From the NCBI GenBank assembly GCA_963851245.1, contig CAWKOH010000011.1:62001-126000 (forward strand): DNA of 64,000 nucleotides, in the 5' to 3' direction. This stretch comes from CAWKOH01 sp963851245 (GTDB lineage Bacteria > Actinomycetota > Acidimicrobiia > Acidimicrobiales > Palsa-688). A program made the translations under genes and the position numbers. Of this stretch, positions 53,022 to 61,613 are shown piece by piece (positions within the stretch are counted from its first letter, which is position 1; each line of letters opens with the position of its first letter). A model generated the notes under the pieces. The model saw nothing but the letters and a program-made list of their open reading frames with translations, did not search any database and had not been told where the DNA came from.

Positions 53022-54224
53022 CTACAAAGCGCCCTCCTCGGGGGGCGTTTTTTCTGTGTCCTGGGGCTGGCGTGCGCGATTCGTGCGCGATGTGTCGAGG
53101 TCGAGAATGGGCGCGGTTGGTTCTCTGCTGTCTTCCTTGGCCGCTTCGAGGATGGCGTCGATGCCGGCGGCGATCTGGCGGTCCCGCCGCTCGGTCGCGT
53201 GCTGGTAGATGAGGCTGGCCCTGGGTGTGGAGTGGCCGAGGCGGGCCATGAGCTCTCGGGTGGAGGCGCCGGTGGCCGCGGCGAGGGTCCCGGCCAGGTG
53301 TCTGAGGTCGTGGAAGTGGAGGTCGGGCGCGCCGGCGCCGTCGGCGGCCTCCCGGAACTTGTGGGACCAGTGCTGGGTGGTGATGGGCGCGCCCTTGTCT
53401 CCGGTGAAGACGACGGCGTCCGGTTCGGGGCTGACGTAGGTGGCGAGGTGGTGGTCGAGGACGCGGGCCAGCTCGGTCGGGATGGCTACGGTGCGCCGGC
53501 CGGCGTCGGACTTGGGCGGCCCGAGCACCCGGCCCTGGCCGACGATGACTTGGGCCTGCTGCTCGACGGTGATGGTCCGGTGGACCAGGTCAATGTGGCG
53601 TCGTTCGAGCCCGGACAGTTCCCCGGCGCGTAGGCCGGCGAGGGCGGCGGCGTAGACGAGCGCCCGGTAACGGTCGTCGAGCGCGTCTGCGATCGCGGCC
53701 AGCGTCTCGAGGGTCGGGACCTTTCGTTCGGGGGCCCGTTCGAGGCCGGCGCCCTTGATGATGCACGGGTTGGCCAGGATGAGTCCGTCGGCGACCGCGG
53801 TCATCAGCACCGCCCGCAAGAGCCGGTATGCCTTCGCTGCGGTGGTCGGCTGGTGCTTGGCGATGGCGGCGTGCCAGCGCCGGACTGAGGCGGTCGTGAT
53901 GTCGGTGAGCGGAACGCGCTCGAACGTCGGCTTGAGGTGCCGCTTGATGAGGCTGGTGTACAGCTCGCGTGTGCGGGGCCGGATGTCGTAGCGCTGGGTC
54001 AGCCAGTCATCGACGTACTGGCCGAAGAGCAACCGGCCGGCGGTCGGGTTGACCCAGCGGCCCCGCCGGATCTCGGTCTCGACTTCGCTCAGCCAGGACT
54101 GGGCGTCGGCCTTGGTCTCGAAGGTCTGGTCAGCGGTGTGGCGTTCGGCGAGGTGCCAGTAGCTGCCTTGGTAGCGACCGGATGGGAGTTTGCGGACGGA
54201 GCCGAAGTGGCGGCGGGCGGGCAT
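53022..54224 (-). CDS. Tyrosine recombinase/integrase
   Basis: About 400 residues. The start was chosen at ATG 54224, 8 bases after GGAGG. It has the AP2-like arm domain (VRKLPSGRYQGSYW), the SAM-like core-binding domain (LFGQYVDDWLTQ...YTSLIKRHLKP) and the catalytic domain with Arg (LAGLRAGEL), HxxR (HFHDLRHLAGT), the LGHS box and Tyr (LIYQHAT). It is next to attL and drives site-specific integration into tRNA-Gly. Confidence 0.95.
   Translation of the reverse strand: MPARRHFGSVRKLPSGRYQGSYWHLAERHTADQTFETKADAQSWLSEVETEIRRGRWVNPTAGRLLFGQYVDDWLTQRYDIRPRTRELYTSLIKRHLKPTFERVPLTDITTASVRRWHAAIAKHQPTTAAKAYRLLRAVLMTAVADGLILANPCIIKGAGLERAPERKVPTLETLAAIADALDDRYRALVYAAALAGLRAGELSGLERRHIDLVHRTITVEQQAQVIVGQGRVLGPPKSDAGRRTVAIPTELARVLDHHLATYVSPEPDAVVFTGDKGAPITTQHWSHKFREAADGAGAPDLHFHDLRHLAGTLAAATGASTRELMARLGHSTPRASLIYQHATERRDRQIAAGIDAILEAAKEDSREPTAPILDLDTSRTNRARQPQDTEKTPPEEGAL
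53029..53053 (+). terminator. Hairpin with T6 after tRNA-Gly/attL
   Basis: CGCCC and GGGCG arms (in GCGCCCTCCTCGGGGGGCG) are followed by TTTTTT on the + strand. It ends the tRNA transcript and lies inside the last codons of the integrase gene on the other strand. A related sequence follows attR (about 62375-62393). Confidence 0.7.
53069..53090 (+). repeat. Probable integrase arm site, left copy
   Basis: GGCGTGCGCGATTCGTGCGCGA contains two copies of CGTGCGCGA and lies 69 bases inside attL, in the integrase coding end. It recurs with one mismatch at 62169-62190. Confidence 0.6.
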
Positions 54225-54393
54225 GGCGGGCACCTCCAGAGGCAGGGGAGCGCGTGGAGGAGGCTCTTTCAGCGTCCCCGGGCCGGGCGGAGCCTCGAGC
54301 CGGGCCGGGATCGGCCGCTAATGCGGCCGTCATGGTACAGCCAGGGAGCGACCAGCAAGGCGACGGGGACGTCTTCCGCCCTTCTCCGGGGGG

Positions 54394-54416
54394 GTGTCAC
54401 TTCCGGGAAATGACAC
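54394..54416. promoter_or_regulatory. Palindrome, site 1, int-xis region
   Basis: GTGTCA-C-TTCC-G-GGAA-A-TGACAC is a 23-base palindrome with one mismatched pair. It is probably an operator in the 350-base gap between the divergent integrase and excisionase genes. Confidence 0.6.
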
Positions 54417-54474
54417 TCCTCTGGATTCTCGTGAGAGGACCCGTCGGGTCCGCGACCGCCGGGCCGGAGGGCGG

Positions 54475-54493
54475 GTCATTCCCCGGGAATGAC
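54475..54493. promoter_or_regulatory. Palindrome, site 2, int-xis region
   Basis: GTCATTCC-CCG-GGAATGAC is perfect and resembles site 1 (TCA/TTCC ... GGAA/TGAC). A third, unrelated palindrome GGACCC-GTC-GGGTCC lies between them (54438-54452). Together they mark a controlled promoter region for the element; otherwise 54225-54582 holds no gene. Confidence 0.6.
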
Positions 54494-54582
54494 ACGGCTT
54501 CGGTGCCGGGTGAGGAGGTCCTTGCGCGATGCACCAGACCGATAGCTGGCAGCCGGGCGGCCCTCATTGCGGGAGGTCACAA

Positions 54583-54792
54583 ATGCCTTTGGAGGAGTTG
54601 CCGGAGTTTCTGACCATCGAGGAGGCGGCGGCGGTGCTGCGCATTGGCCGCACGTCGGCCTATCTGCTGGCTCAGCAGTGGCGGCACACCGGCGGCCGGA
54701 CCGGCCTGCCGGTGCAGCGCCTGGGCCGGCTGCTGCGGGTGCCCCGCTCGGCCATCGAGCGGATGGCTGTCTCACCGGGAGAATCCCGATGA
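54583..54792 (+). CDS. Excisionase-like helix-turn-helix protein
   Basis: ATG 54583 follows GGGAGGTCACAA. The 69-residue protein reads LPEFLTIEEAAAVLRIGRTS, AYLLAQQW and LPVQRLGRLLRVPRSAIER, the standard MerR-like winged HTH of excisionase/DNA-binding proteins. It overlaps the next gene (ATGA). Confidence 0.88.
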   Translation: MPLEELPEFLTIEEAAAVLRIGRTSAYLLAQQWRHTGGRTGLPVQRLGRLLRVPRSAIERMAVSPGESR

Positions 54793-55124
54793 CGGCCAAG
54801 CCGCTAGATCGGTGGGCTTCGTCGGATGTGTTGTCGGCGGTGGTCGACGTCGAGATCGCCGCGCTTCTGCGTCGGAAGCTGTCCAAGGACGAGGCGCTGT
54901 TGGCGTTGGCGGCCCGGCGGGAGCTGGAGGACCGGATGCGCCGGCACCGCTGGCTGGCTATGGAGACCGCCCGCAAGGCCGGTGCCACCTGGGCCGAGAT
55001 CGCCGCTGCGGCCGGCGTGAGGCCAGCCGACGCCCGCCGGCTGTATGAGACGACCCTGGCCCGCCAGAAGGCCTTCGGCTACGCCGAGCCGCACCGCCAC
55101 GATCCCGGCGTCCCGGGGCTGTAG
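54789..55124 (+). CDS. Small HTH-like protein of the element
   Basis: A 111-residue helical protein, coupled to the excisionase gene. AMETARKAGATWAEIAAAAG, then VRPADARRLYETTLARQ suggests a sigma-factor-like or HTH region near the C-terminus. It probably regulates or assists mobilisation. No closer family is recognised. Confidence 0.65.
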   Translation: MTAKPLDRWASSDVLSAVVDVEIAALLRRKLSKDEALLALAARRELEDRMRRHRWLAMETARKAGATWAEIAAAAGVRPADARRLYETTLARQKAFGYAEPHRHDPGVPGL

Positions 55125-55209
55125 GCGATGTCGGCAAGAGCAGAACAGGACGCCCGCGCGGCCGCCGGCCACCGGGCGCCCCGCCGCGCCGTCAATCTGC
55201 CCGAACCCG

Positions 55210-55338
55210 TCGCCTCCAGCTCCTGCCCCTTTCCCCATCGCCCCTCCCTTCCCCATCCTCCCCTCCCGATCAGCCCCTCCATCCCCAGCCGCTCATCCTC
55301 CCGCCTCGTCTCCCATACCCCGTCCCTCTCCCTTCCCG
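55210..55338 (+). other. Polypyrimidine tract before the relaxase gene
   Basis: About 130 bases, nearly all C and T on the + strand, in a 275-base gap (55125-55399). A Pro/Ser-rich frame (55128-55400) spans it and ends with TGATG on the relaxase start, but its composition argues against a real protein. Tracts next to relaxase genes may hold oriT. Confidence 0.45.
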
Positions 55339-55399
55339 GGCAGACACCTCTGCACCGGGGGTGCCCGGGGTGGGCCTCGCTGGCGGCGGTAGCCGTCTG

Positions 55400-58138
55400 A
55401 TGATGGGACTGGCCAAGATGGCGCCCGACGGTTGGGCGTATTACGCCCGGGAGATCGCGGCCGGGGTGGAGGACTATTTCGCCGGTCACGGCGAGGAAAA
55501 AGGCCGTTGGGTCGGCCGCGGTGCGGAGACTTTGGGCCTGTCCGGCGAGGCGGACACCGAGGGTTTGTCCCGCCTGTTCGGACACGGTTTCCACCCGGTC
55601 ACCGGCGCCGCTTTGGGCCGTGGGTTCGCCCCGGACGCCGCCACGGTGGCCGGTTATGCGCTGTCGTTTTCGCCGCCGAAATCGGTGTCGATCCTGTGGG
55701 CGCTGGCCGGCGAAGAGACCTCCGACGCGGTCCGGGCCGGGCATGACGCGGCGGTCGAGGCGGCCCTGGAGTTCCTCGAGGATCACGCCGCGTTCTGCCG
55801 CCGCGGTCACGGCGGGCTTACCCAGGAAGCCACCCTCGGCTACCTGGCGGCGGTGTTCGTACACCGAACGTCCCGTGCCGGAGATCCTCAACTTCATAGT
55901 CATGTCCTGGTGGCCAACAAGGTGCAGGCGGCCTCCGATGGCCGGTGGCTATCTGTCGATGGGCGTGAGTTGTATGAGGTGCAGAAGGCGGCCGGAATGC
56001 TCTACAAGGCCTGCCTGCGGGCCGAGCTGACCACCGGGCTGGGGGTGGCCTGGACTGAGGTGGACGACAACGGCGGGGCCGAGATCGTCGGCGTGCCCGA
56101 CGAACTGATCCGACTGTTCTCCGAGCGCCGGGCCCAAGTCGAAGCGACTGCCGCCGGCCTGATCGCCGAGAAGGAACGGGCGCTGGGCCGGTCCCTGACC
56201 GGCGATGAGCGAGCGGCCGTCTACCAACTCGCCGCCTACCGTTCCCGGGCCGCCAAGGGCGACGCCGGAGAGACCACAAGACAGCTGCGGGATCGCTGGC
56301 GGGCCGAAGCGGCCGCGGCCGGCCACCCGACCGGGCGGTGGCTGGGCCAGCTGTCAGGTCGGCGGGGACTATCTCGAACCGAGATCCAGCTGGCCCGTCG
56401 CGGCATGACACTGACCCCGGAGCTGATCCTGGCCGAGACGATCGAGGTGCTGGAACGCAACCATTCGACCTGGGGCCGGGCACAGGTCGTCGAGGCGCTG
56501 AGCGTCGTGCTGCCTGCCCGTAACACCCAGACTGCAGAAGCGTTCCGCCACGCCGCCGACCTGATCACCGACCTGGTCCTCGATCATGGCGACGTAGTCC
56601 GCCTCACCTGCCCCAACCGACCCCAGACCCGACACGGCGCCGTCCGCTACAGCACCCGCTGGACCCTACAAACCGAACAGGCCATCCTCGACACCGTCGA
56701 CGCCGGCCGGGCCGCTGGGGTCGCCATCGTCCCCACCTACCGGGTGCTGGCCGAGGCTGGACTGGGCGAGGATCAAGATCAGGCCGTCCGGCGGCTCTGT
56801 GGGGGTGGGGAGCGGGTGGCGGTGCTGGTCGGCCCGGCCGGGTCGGGCAAGTCACGCAGCCTGTCTGCGGCCCGCAAGGCCTGGGAGGCGACCGGCGTCC
56901 CGGTCAGGGGTGTGGCACCGTCAGCGGTGGCCGCCGGGGTCCTGTCCGAGCAGGCCGGCATTCCGTCCGGGACGCTGGCCAAGTTCCTGGCCGACGCGTC
57001 CAAAGGCCGGCTCCACCTCCAGCGCGGCCAGGTGGTGGTCTGCGATGAGGCGTCGATGGTCTCGACCCGGGATCTGGCCCGGCTGGTACTCCTCGTCGAA
57101 GACGCCGGAGCGAAACTGGTCCTGGTCGGCGACCACTACCAGCTGGGATCGGTCGAAGCCGGCGGACTGTTCCGCCTCCTGGCCGCCGACGCCAAAACCG
57201 CCGAGCTCACCGGCGTCCGCCGCTTCGCGGAGCGTTGGGAAGCCCGAGCCACCCTCCGCCTGCGCCGCGGTGACCCGACGGTGATCGACGAGTACCTCGA
57301 CCGGGAGCGGGTCCGCTCCGGTGACCGCGAACAAGCCGTGGACGCCGCCCACCGAGCCTGGCTGGAGGGCCGCCAGGCCGGCCGATCCGTGGTGGTGATG
57401 GCCGCCGACCACGAGACCGTCGACCAGCTCGCCCTCCGGGCCCGAGCGCATCGGGTCGATGCCGGCCAGGTCGAAGCGGGCGGGATCAACCTCGGCAACC
57501 AAACCGTAGGAGTCGGCGACGAGATCGTCACCTGTCACAACGACCGCCGCCTGGTCACCACGACCGGGGCGTGGGTCCGAAACGGTGACCGCTGGCAAGT
57601 CACCGCCCGCAGCCGTCGCGGTGCCCTACAGCTGTCCTCCCTCCACGGCCGGGGCACGGTCACCGTCCCCGGTGCCTACGTCGCCGAGCACGTCGCCCTC
57701 GGATACGCCGTAACAGTCCACAAAGGACAAGGTGTGACCACCGACGAAGCCGTGCTCGTCGTCGATCGGGCCACCAGCGCCGAACACCTCTACGTCGGCA
57801 TGACCAGAGGAAGACAGCACAACCTGGCCTGTGTCGTCACCGAACCCGCCGGCGACGAACACCAAAGGAAAGTGCCACCGACCGCGGGCGAGGTCCTCGC
57901 CGGAGCTCTGCGCAAGACCAGCAACGAGAAGTCGGCCACCGAAACCTTGCGCGACGAACGGCACCTTCACGAAGACCGAGCCGCTCCCCGAAAGGCGATC
58001 ATCGAAAGCCTCCGCCAGTCCGACGCCCACAGCGACGTCGTAGGCCAGGTCGTCCGCCGGGAAGCCAGAAGACAAGCCTTCGCCCACCCCGCAGCACCGG
58101 CCCCCGAACCCACCATCTACCAAGGCGTCGAGCTCTAG
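55400..58138 (+). CDS. MobF-family relaxase-helicase (TraA/TrwC-like)
   Basis: A 912-residue protein starting at ATG 55400 or 55403. The TrwC relaxase domain has the catalytic tyrosines near the start (Tyr14-Tyr15, Tyr26), GYALSFSPPKSVSILWAL and the metal triad LHSHVLVANK (about residue 166). The helicase half has Walker A LVGPAGSGKS (about 476), Walker B VVVCDEASMVST and the late motif YAVTVHKGQGVTTDEA with YVGMTRGR. It nicks oriT and unwinds the strand during conjugative mobilisation. Confidence 0.95.
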   Translation: MMGLAKMAPDGWAYYAREIAAGVEDYFAGHGEEKGRWVGRGAETLGLSGEADTEGLSRLFGHGFHPVTGAALGRGFAPDAATVAGYALSFSPPKSVSILWALAGEETSDAVRAGHDAAVEAALEFLEDHAAFCRRGHGGLTQEATLGYLAAVFVHRTSRAGDPQLHSHVLVANKVQAASDGRWLSVDGRELYEVQKAAGMLYKACLRAELTTGLGVAWTEVDDNGGAEIVGVPDELIRLFSERRAQVEATAAGLIAEKERALGRSLTGDERAAVYQLAAYRSRAAKGDAGETTRQLRDRWRAEAAAAGHPTGRWLGQLSGRRGLSRTEIQLARRGMTLTPELILAETIEVLERNHSTWGRAQVVEALSVVLPARNTQTAEAFRHAADLITDLVLDHGDVVRLTCPNRPQTRHGAVRYSTRWTLQTEQAILDTVDAGRAAGVAIVPTYRVLAEAGLGEDQDQAVRRLCGGGERVAVLVGPAGSGKSRSLSAARKAWEATGVPVRGVAPSAVAAGVLSEQAGIPSGTLAKFLADASKGRLHLQRGQVVVCDEASMVSTRDLARLVLLVEDAGAKLVLVGDHYQLGSVEAGGLFRLLAADAKTAELTGVRRFAERWEARATLRLRRGDPTVIDEYLDRERVRSGDREQAVDAAHRAWLEGRQAGRSVVVMAADHETVDQLALRARAHRVDAGQVEAGGINLGNQTVGVGDEIVTCHNDRRLVTTTGAWVRNGDRWQVTARSRRGALQLSSLHGRGTVTVPGAYVAEHVALGYAVTVHKGQGVTTDEAVLVVDRATSAEHLYVGMTRGRQHNLACVVTEPAGDEHQRKVPPTAGEVLAGALRKTSNEKSATETLRDERHLHEDRAAPRKAIIESLRQSDAHSDVVGQVVRREARRQAFAHPAAPAPEPTIYQGVEL

Positions 58139-58305
58139 CCAGCCGGACTTTCCGCGCTCACGATCTGGGCTATCCCAGACCCCCGGATCTGAGGGCGAGC
58201 GTCGTTACGAGCGGTCTCTGGGCCGTTCCAACACGCGGCCTGCTGCGTTCCGGCATATCTACCGATCTGAGCGGCTCAAGTCATTCGTCCGACACACACT
58301 CAGGG

Positions 58306-58824
58306 GTGCATGATTGGCGGGTGGACCGCGGTCTTGAGCGAACTGGCCGATGGAAGGTTCTTCTTCGTGACCACTCGTACCGTTGGGTGGATGTGAAGGA
58401 GTTCAAGACACACGGCTTCGAGGGTTTGGGACCTCGCGACGTTCTGCTTGCTCTGTTGGAGCATCCCAGCTACCGAGATGATTACGCGTCCCCGGACGGG
58501 GAGACGGATGCTCCGATCCACGGTCCATACCGGGTTGAGACGATTAGCACCGACGCATTCAACGCCGTCACGGTCGATGAGGCCTTGGCAGAGTTGAAGA
58601 CCTGGCTGGACATGTACGGCACCGTCGCGTCCGATCAGATAGAGGGCGACTTCCCCGCGGTAGTCCGGGTGATCGAGAGCGGGCAGTCATGGTTCAGGCT
58701 TCGAGACCTAGGCAAGCAGGCGCTGCATGAGTGGGGCTGGGTCGTCGGCATGCAGGGCTTTCACGAGTTCATCGTTATTGGGCCTGGAGAGTACGTGCGA
58801 GTCGTAGTCGCGTCTGACGATTGA
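58306..58824 (+). CDS. Unknown cargo protein 1
   Basis: A 172-residue acidic protein (GTG 58306; GTG 58321 is also possible). DHSYRWVDVKEFKTHGFEGL, DVLLALLEHPSYRDDY and a Trp-rich C-terminal part suggest a compact alpha/beta fold. No family recognised. As cargo of an integrated element it may be an immunity or defence protein, but nothing in the sequence shows this. Confidence 0.6.
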   Translation: MHDWRVDRGLERTGRWKVLLRDHSYRWVDVKEFKTHGFEGLGPRDVLLALLEHPSYRDDYASPDGETDAPIHGPYRVETISTDAFNAVTVDEALAELKTWLDMYGTVASDQIEGDFPAVVRVIESGQSWFRLRDLGKQALHEWGWVVGMQGFHEFIVIGPGEYVRVVVASDD

Positions 58825-58939
58825 CGCCCCCCGATCCCTCCATCTTGCGCCCGTCCGGAGAGCGAGTGGGGGGCGCAGTCCCGAACGCCATATTCGGCAT
58901 GGCGTTGCGTGCCAGTGACCGGCTGCGCCTTCCCGACCG

Positions 58940-58989
58940 GTGCATAATCTCACCCCAGCATCGACAACGGGAGCCCGGACATTATGCAC
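58940..58989. repeat. Inverted repeat in a gene-free stretch
   Basis: GTGCATAAT (58940-58948) and ATTATGCAC (58981-58989) are perfect inverted copies 32 bases apart, AT-rich against the GC-rich background. The stretch 58825-59137 has no other visible feature. It may be a recombination or regulator site. Confidence 0.4.
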
Positions 58990-59137
58990 GCGGCCGGGGT
59001 GGCAGCGGGTGAGTTCCAGCGAAGGTCTCCTGCGCCGACTTCTGGGTGCTGCCGCCGACCTGAACGACTCAGGATGCTTACGTTCTGCGGTCCCGTTGGC
59101 GCGACTAATCCTCACCGAGCGCGTCGGATCCCGCAGG

Positions 59138-59749
59138 TCACCTATTAGCTTGGTAGCGCTGAAGCACCCCGTCAACCGGAAGCAGGTACTCGACCAGGCG
59201 CTCCTCTGGAACGCCGTTCGCAAGTTCAGCCGCCGAAGCCGTTCCAGACGCTTCGAACCCGATCAAGCCCAAAGCGAAGGGCACCTCGGCGAATACACCA
59301 TCGGCGATGACGGCCAACCACTGATCTATCGGCCGCCGCCACGCCAACGACTCTTCACCGCCTTCTGGCCCAAAGGGAAATCCTCCGATGTCGGGAAAGA
59401 GGCGGCTCAAGGCCCCTAGCGGAAGGTAGAGGTCGAGCCAGTCCGAGCCGGCAGATTCTTCCTCCCGTATCGCTGCCACACCGCAGACAGTCTCCTCGCC
59501 GCTGGGCAGACGAATGACACCAATGAGCTGACCTTTCGATAGTGCTGGCAGACCCGCTGATGCCGGTTCTCTCGTTTGCTCGCCAGGGACCCTTACGAAG
59601 CAATCGCCTGCGCCTGCGATGCGCCAAGTGGCCTTCGTCGCCTGATCGAGTCGATGGTCGTTTCGCGGACCGAGCTCGATGGACAGCTCGTAGTACCCGC
59701 CATGCCAGTTCTCCCTGTCATCGAGGTTCGCCGCTGGCGTCGAATCCAT
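59138..59749 (-). CDS. Unknown cargo protein 2
   Basis: The start is taken as ATG 59749, where well-formed sequence begins (DSTPAANLDDRENWHGGYYE). The 203-residue acidic protein has SIELGPRNDHRLDQATKATW, DWLDLYLPLGALSRLFPDIG and a VPEERLVEYLLPVDGVL tail. Its style resembles small immunity-type proteins of polymorphic toxin loci, though no toxin is present. Divergent from the next gene. Confidence 0.6.
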   Translation of the reverse strand: MDSTPAANLDDRENWHGGYYELSIELGPRNDHRLDQATKATWRIAGAGDCFVRVPGEQTREPASAGLPALSKGQLIGVIRLPSGEETVCGVAAIREEESAGSDWLDLYLPLGALSRLFPDIGGFPFGPEGGEESLAWRRPIDQWLAVIADGVFAEVPFALGLIGFEASGTASAAELANGVPEERLVEYLLPVDGVLQRYQANR

Positions 59750-59927
59750 CACGAGATCATCGCGCCGGAAACTCCCGAATTTCCTGGTGGTATCAGCCGA
59801 GGTCCGGCGATGTGGAGCGAAACGTCGAACTACGCGCGTGATTGGCATGCGGCCAGCGGCGCCCGCCGAGGCCTAATATGGTCCGTTCGGTACCTCGAGC
59901 AACCGATGGCGTCGGGCAGACTGGGCC

Positions 59928-60524
59928 ATGGCCCTGACCGATAGCGAGGTAGCTCGGCAGAATCGCCAGGCGCTCGAAACCGAGGGAAAGCGGCTGTCAG
60001 GGGTTAGGTACCTGAACCTCGACTACGAGGTGCTACGACGCCAGAACGGGGAGATAGGGACGCGCGTCATCGTGGACGACGGCGAATGGTCTAGCCCGAC
60101 GTGGCAGGCCGTAGATTGTGACAGCGTCGACTGGGGGATCGAACTTCATTTCGATGACACGTCCATCCTTGGCGTCTCATGGCAACAGCCTGCGCCCGAG
60201 ACCGAGAGCCTCGTACTGTTTAGTGGTGAGGTGCTCAGCAGGTTCAGCGGGCCGACTTCGGCAGCCGTCTGGGATGTCGGGTCGAGAAGCCGCTGGGCAG
60301 GCCTCGTTGGACAGCAAATCGACTCTGTCGTCCCGCGCTACTCCGCCTGGAGCCCGACCTCCTCGGAGTTGTGGCTCCCCCGGGTGACCCTCCAAATCGG
60401 AGAGCATAGAGTCGAGCTGCTGTTGGGAGAAGGTCGCTTCGACGAGCCGGGCGTCGAGCCATCAGCGAATAACATCGTCGTTCTCTTCGACCCAGTTGAC
60501 CTCCCCGGATGGGTGCGTAGCTAG
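59928..60524 (+). CDS. Unknown cargo protein 3
   Basis: A 198-residue acidic, Trp-rich protein (ATG 59928): LTDSEVARQNRQALETEGKR, RVIVDDGEWSSPTWQAVDCD and SELWLPRVTLQIGEHRVELL. No recognised domain. Divergent from cargo protein 2 across 178 bases, so the pair may share a promoter region. Confidence 0.6.
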   Translation: MALTDSEVARQNRQALETEGKRLSGVRYLNLDYEVLRRQNGEIGTRVIVDDGEWSSPTWQAVDCDSVDWGIELHFDDTSILGVSWQQPAPETESLVLFSGEVLSRFSGPTSAAVWDVGSRSRWAGLVGQQIDSVVPRYSAWSPTSSELWLPRVTLQIGEHRVELLLGEGRFDEPGVEPSANNIVVLFDPVDLPGWVRS

Positions 60525-60865
60525 CAGAGGCGTCACGAGCTCGAGGCAGTCCGGTCCATCAATGAACCGCCGAATGCTTGATGTAACAGGCGATCCTGAA
60601 CTACTCATCTGGGGGCCCGTACGAGTGAAGATGCGGCACCCCAGACCGCTCATAGAGACGCGCGGCGCTCAGCCTCTGGTCGTGGTGTCGCGACAGAAAG
60701 CGCGTACAAAATCTCTAGGACTGACGTACATGTTCGGTCTACCGTTGTCCCCGTGAGCGAGCAGGGACATCGATGACGGCGGTGGCCACCGCCTGACCCT
60801 TCCTGGGTCGGCCGACTGGCCGCGCCTGGACGCGGCTTCCCCACTCACACTCTTGGAGGTCATCG
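60525..60865. other. Non-coding stretch before the release-factor gene
   Basis: About 340 bases without a convincing gene in any frame; the short frames present have poor composition. It probably holds the promoter of the release-factor gene. Confidence 0.35.
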
Positions 60866-61552
60866 ATGTCCCAGCTTTTGATCGAGCTGCGGGCCGGCGA
60901 AGGTGGTCGCGATGCCACGCTCTTCTGCGAAGAGCTACGGCACGTCGTGCTCGCCTTGGCCCGCCACCGCGGCGATAGCACCGAAGAACTACCTGGTCGG
61001 GTCGAATCCCGTACGCTCACCATCGTTGTCGAAGGTGACCGGGAGGACTATGAGGTCCTGGCCGGAGTCCACCGGGTCCAGCGGATCCCCAAGACGGACA
61101 AGAACGGCCGTCGGCACACCTCGACCGCGACGATCGCTGTCCTAAAGCAACGCCACTCGAGTCCGGTCCGAGTTCGAGACGAGGATCTCGACGTGTACAC
61201 CTATGTCGGCACCGGCAAGGGCGGTCAGCACCGGAACAAGACGGCGACCGCCGTCAGGATCGTGCACCGACCGACAGGCCTTGTCGTGGTGGTCGAACAC
61301 GGTCGAAGCCAGTGGCAGAACCTGAAGGCGGCCAAGGAGGAGCTCTTTCGCCGGCTCAGCGAGCGCGCCGATCGCCAGGAGGCGCACGACCTCGCTGAGG
61401 TGCGGAACAGTCAGATCGCGTCAGGGGAACGACCGCTCAAACAGTTCACCCACAACGAGCAGCGGGCCACGGTGACGGCTCATGAGTTCGGCGTGATCTG
61501 GCGGTGGACGGACTTCTACCGGGGCCGACTCGACCGGCGGGACGCGGTGTGA
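60866..61552 (+). CDS. Short RF1-like peptide chain release factor
   Basis: A 228-residue class I release-factor relative. It lacks the N-terminal helical domain of RF1/RF2 (usual length about 360) and starts straight in the PCRF domain: LLIELRAGEGGRDATLFCEE. The stop-reading loop is HRVQRIPKTDKNGRRHTSTA with the RF1-type PxT (PKT) at about residues 73-75, and the catalytic motif GTGKGGQHRNKTATAVR contains GGQ. It should recognise UAA/UAG and release peptides. Element-borne copies may act in rescue of damaged ribosomes, or read through host translation blocks. Confidence 0.85.
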   Translation: MSQLLIELRAGEGGRDATLFCEELRHVVLALARHRGDSTEELPGRVESRTLTIVVEGDREDYEVLAGVHRVQRIPKTDKNGRRHTSTATIAVLKQRHSSPVRVRDEDLDVYTYVGTGKGGQHRNKTATAVRIVHRPTGLVVVVEHGRSQWQNLKAAKEELFRRLSERADRQEAHDLAEVRNSQIASGERPLKQFTHNEQRATVTAHEFGVIWRWTDFYRGRLDRRDAV

Positions 61553-61613
61553 GGGCGGCACGGCCATCCCCGTCGCCCGTAATCAGGAATGCGCGATCCG
61601 CGCCCGAGTCGAC

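Noticed and set aside
55128..55400. A 90-residue Pro/Ser-rich protein before the relaxase
   Set aside because: It merely translates a polypyrimidine tract; no ribosome site or family resemblance. The TGATG overlap alone is not enough.
59138..60524. A polymorphic toxin/immunity locus
   Set aside because: Only immunity-like style is suggestive; there is no toxin, Rhs or secretion domain in the element.
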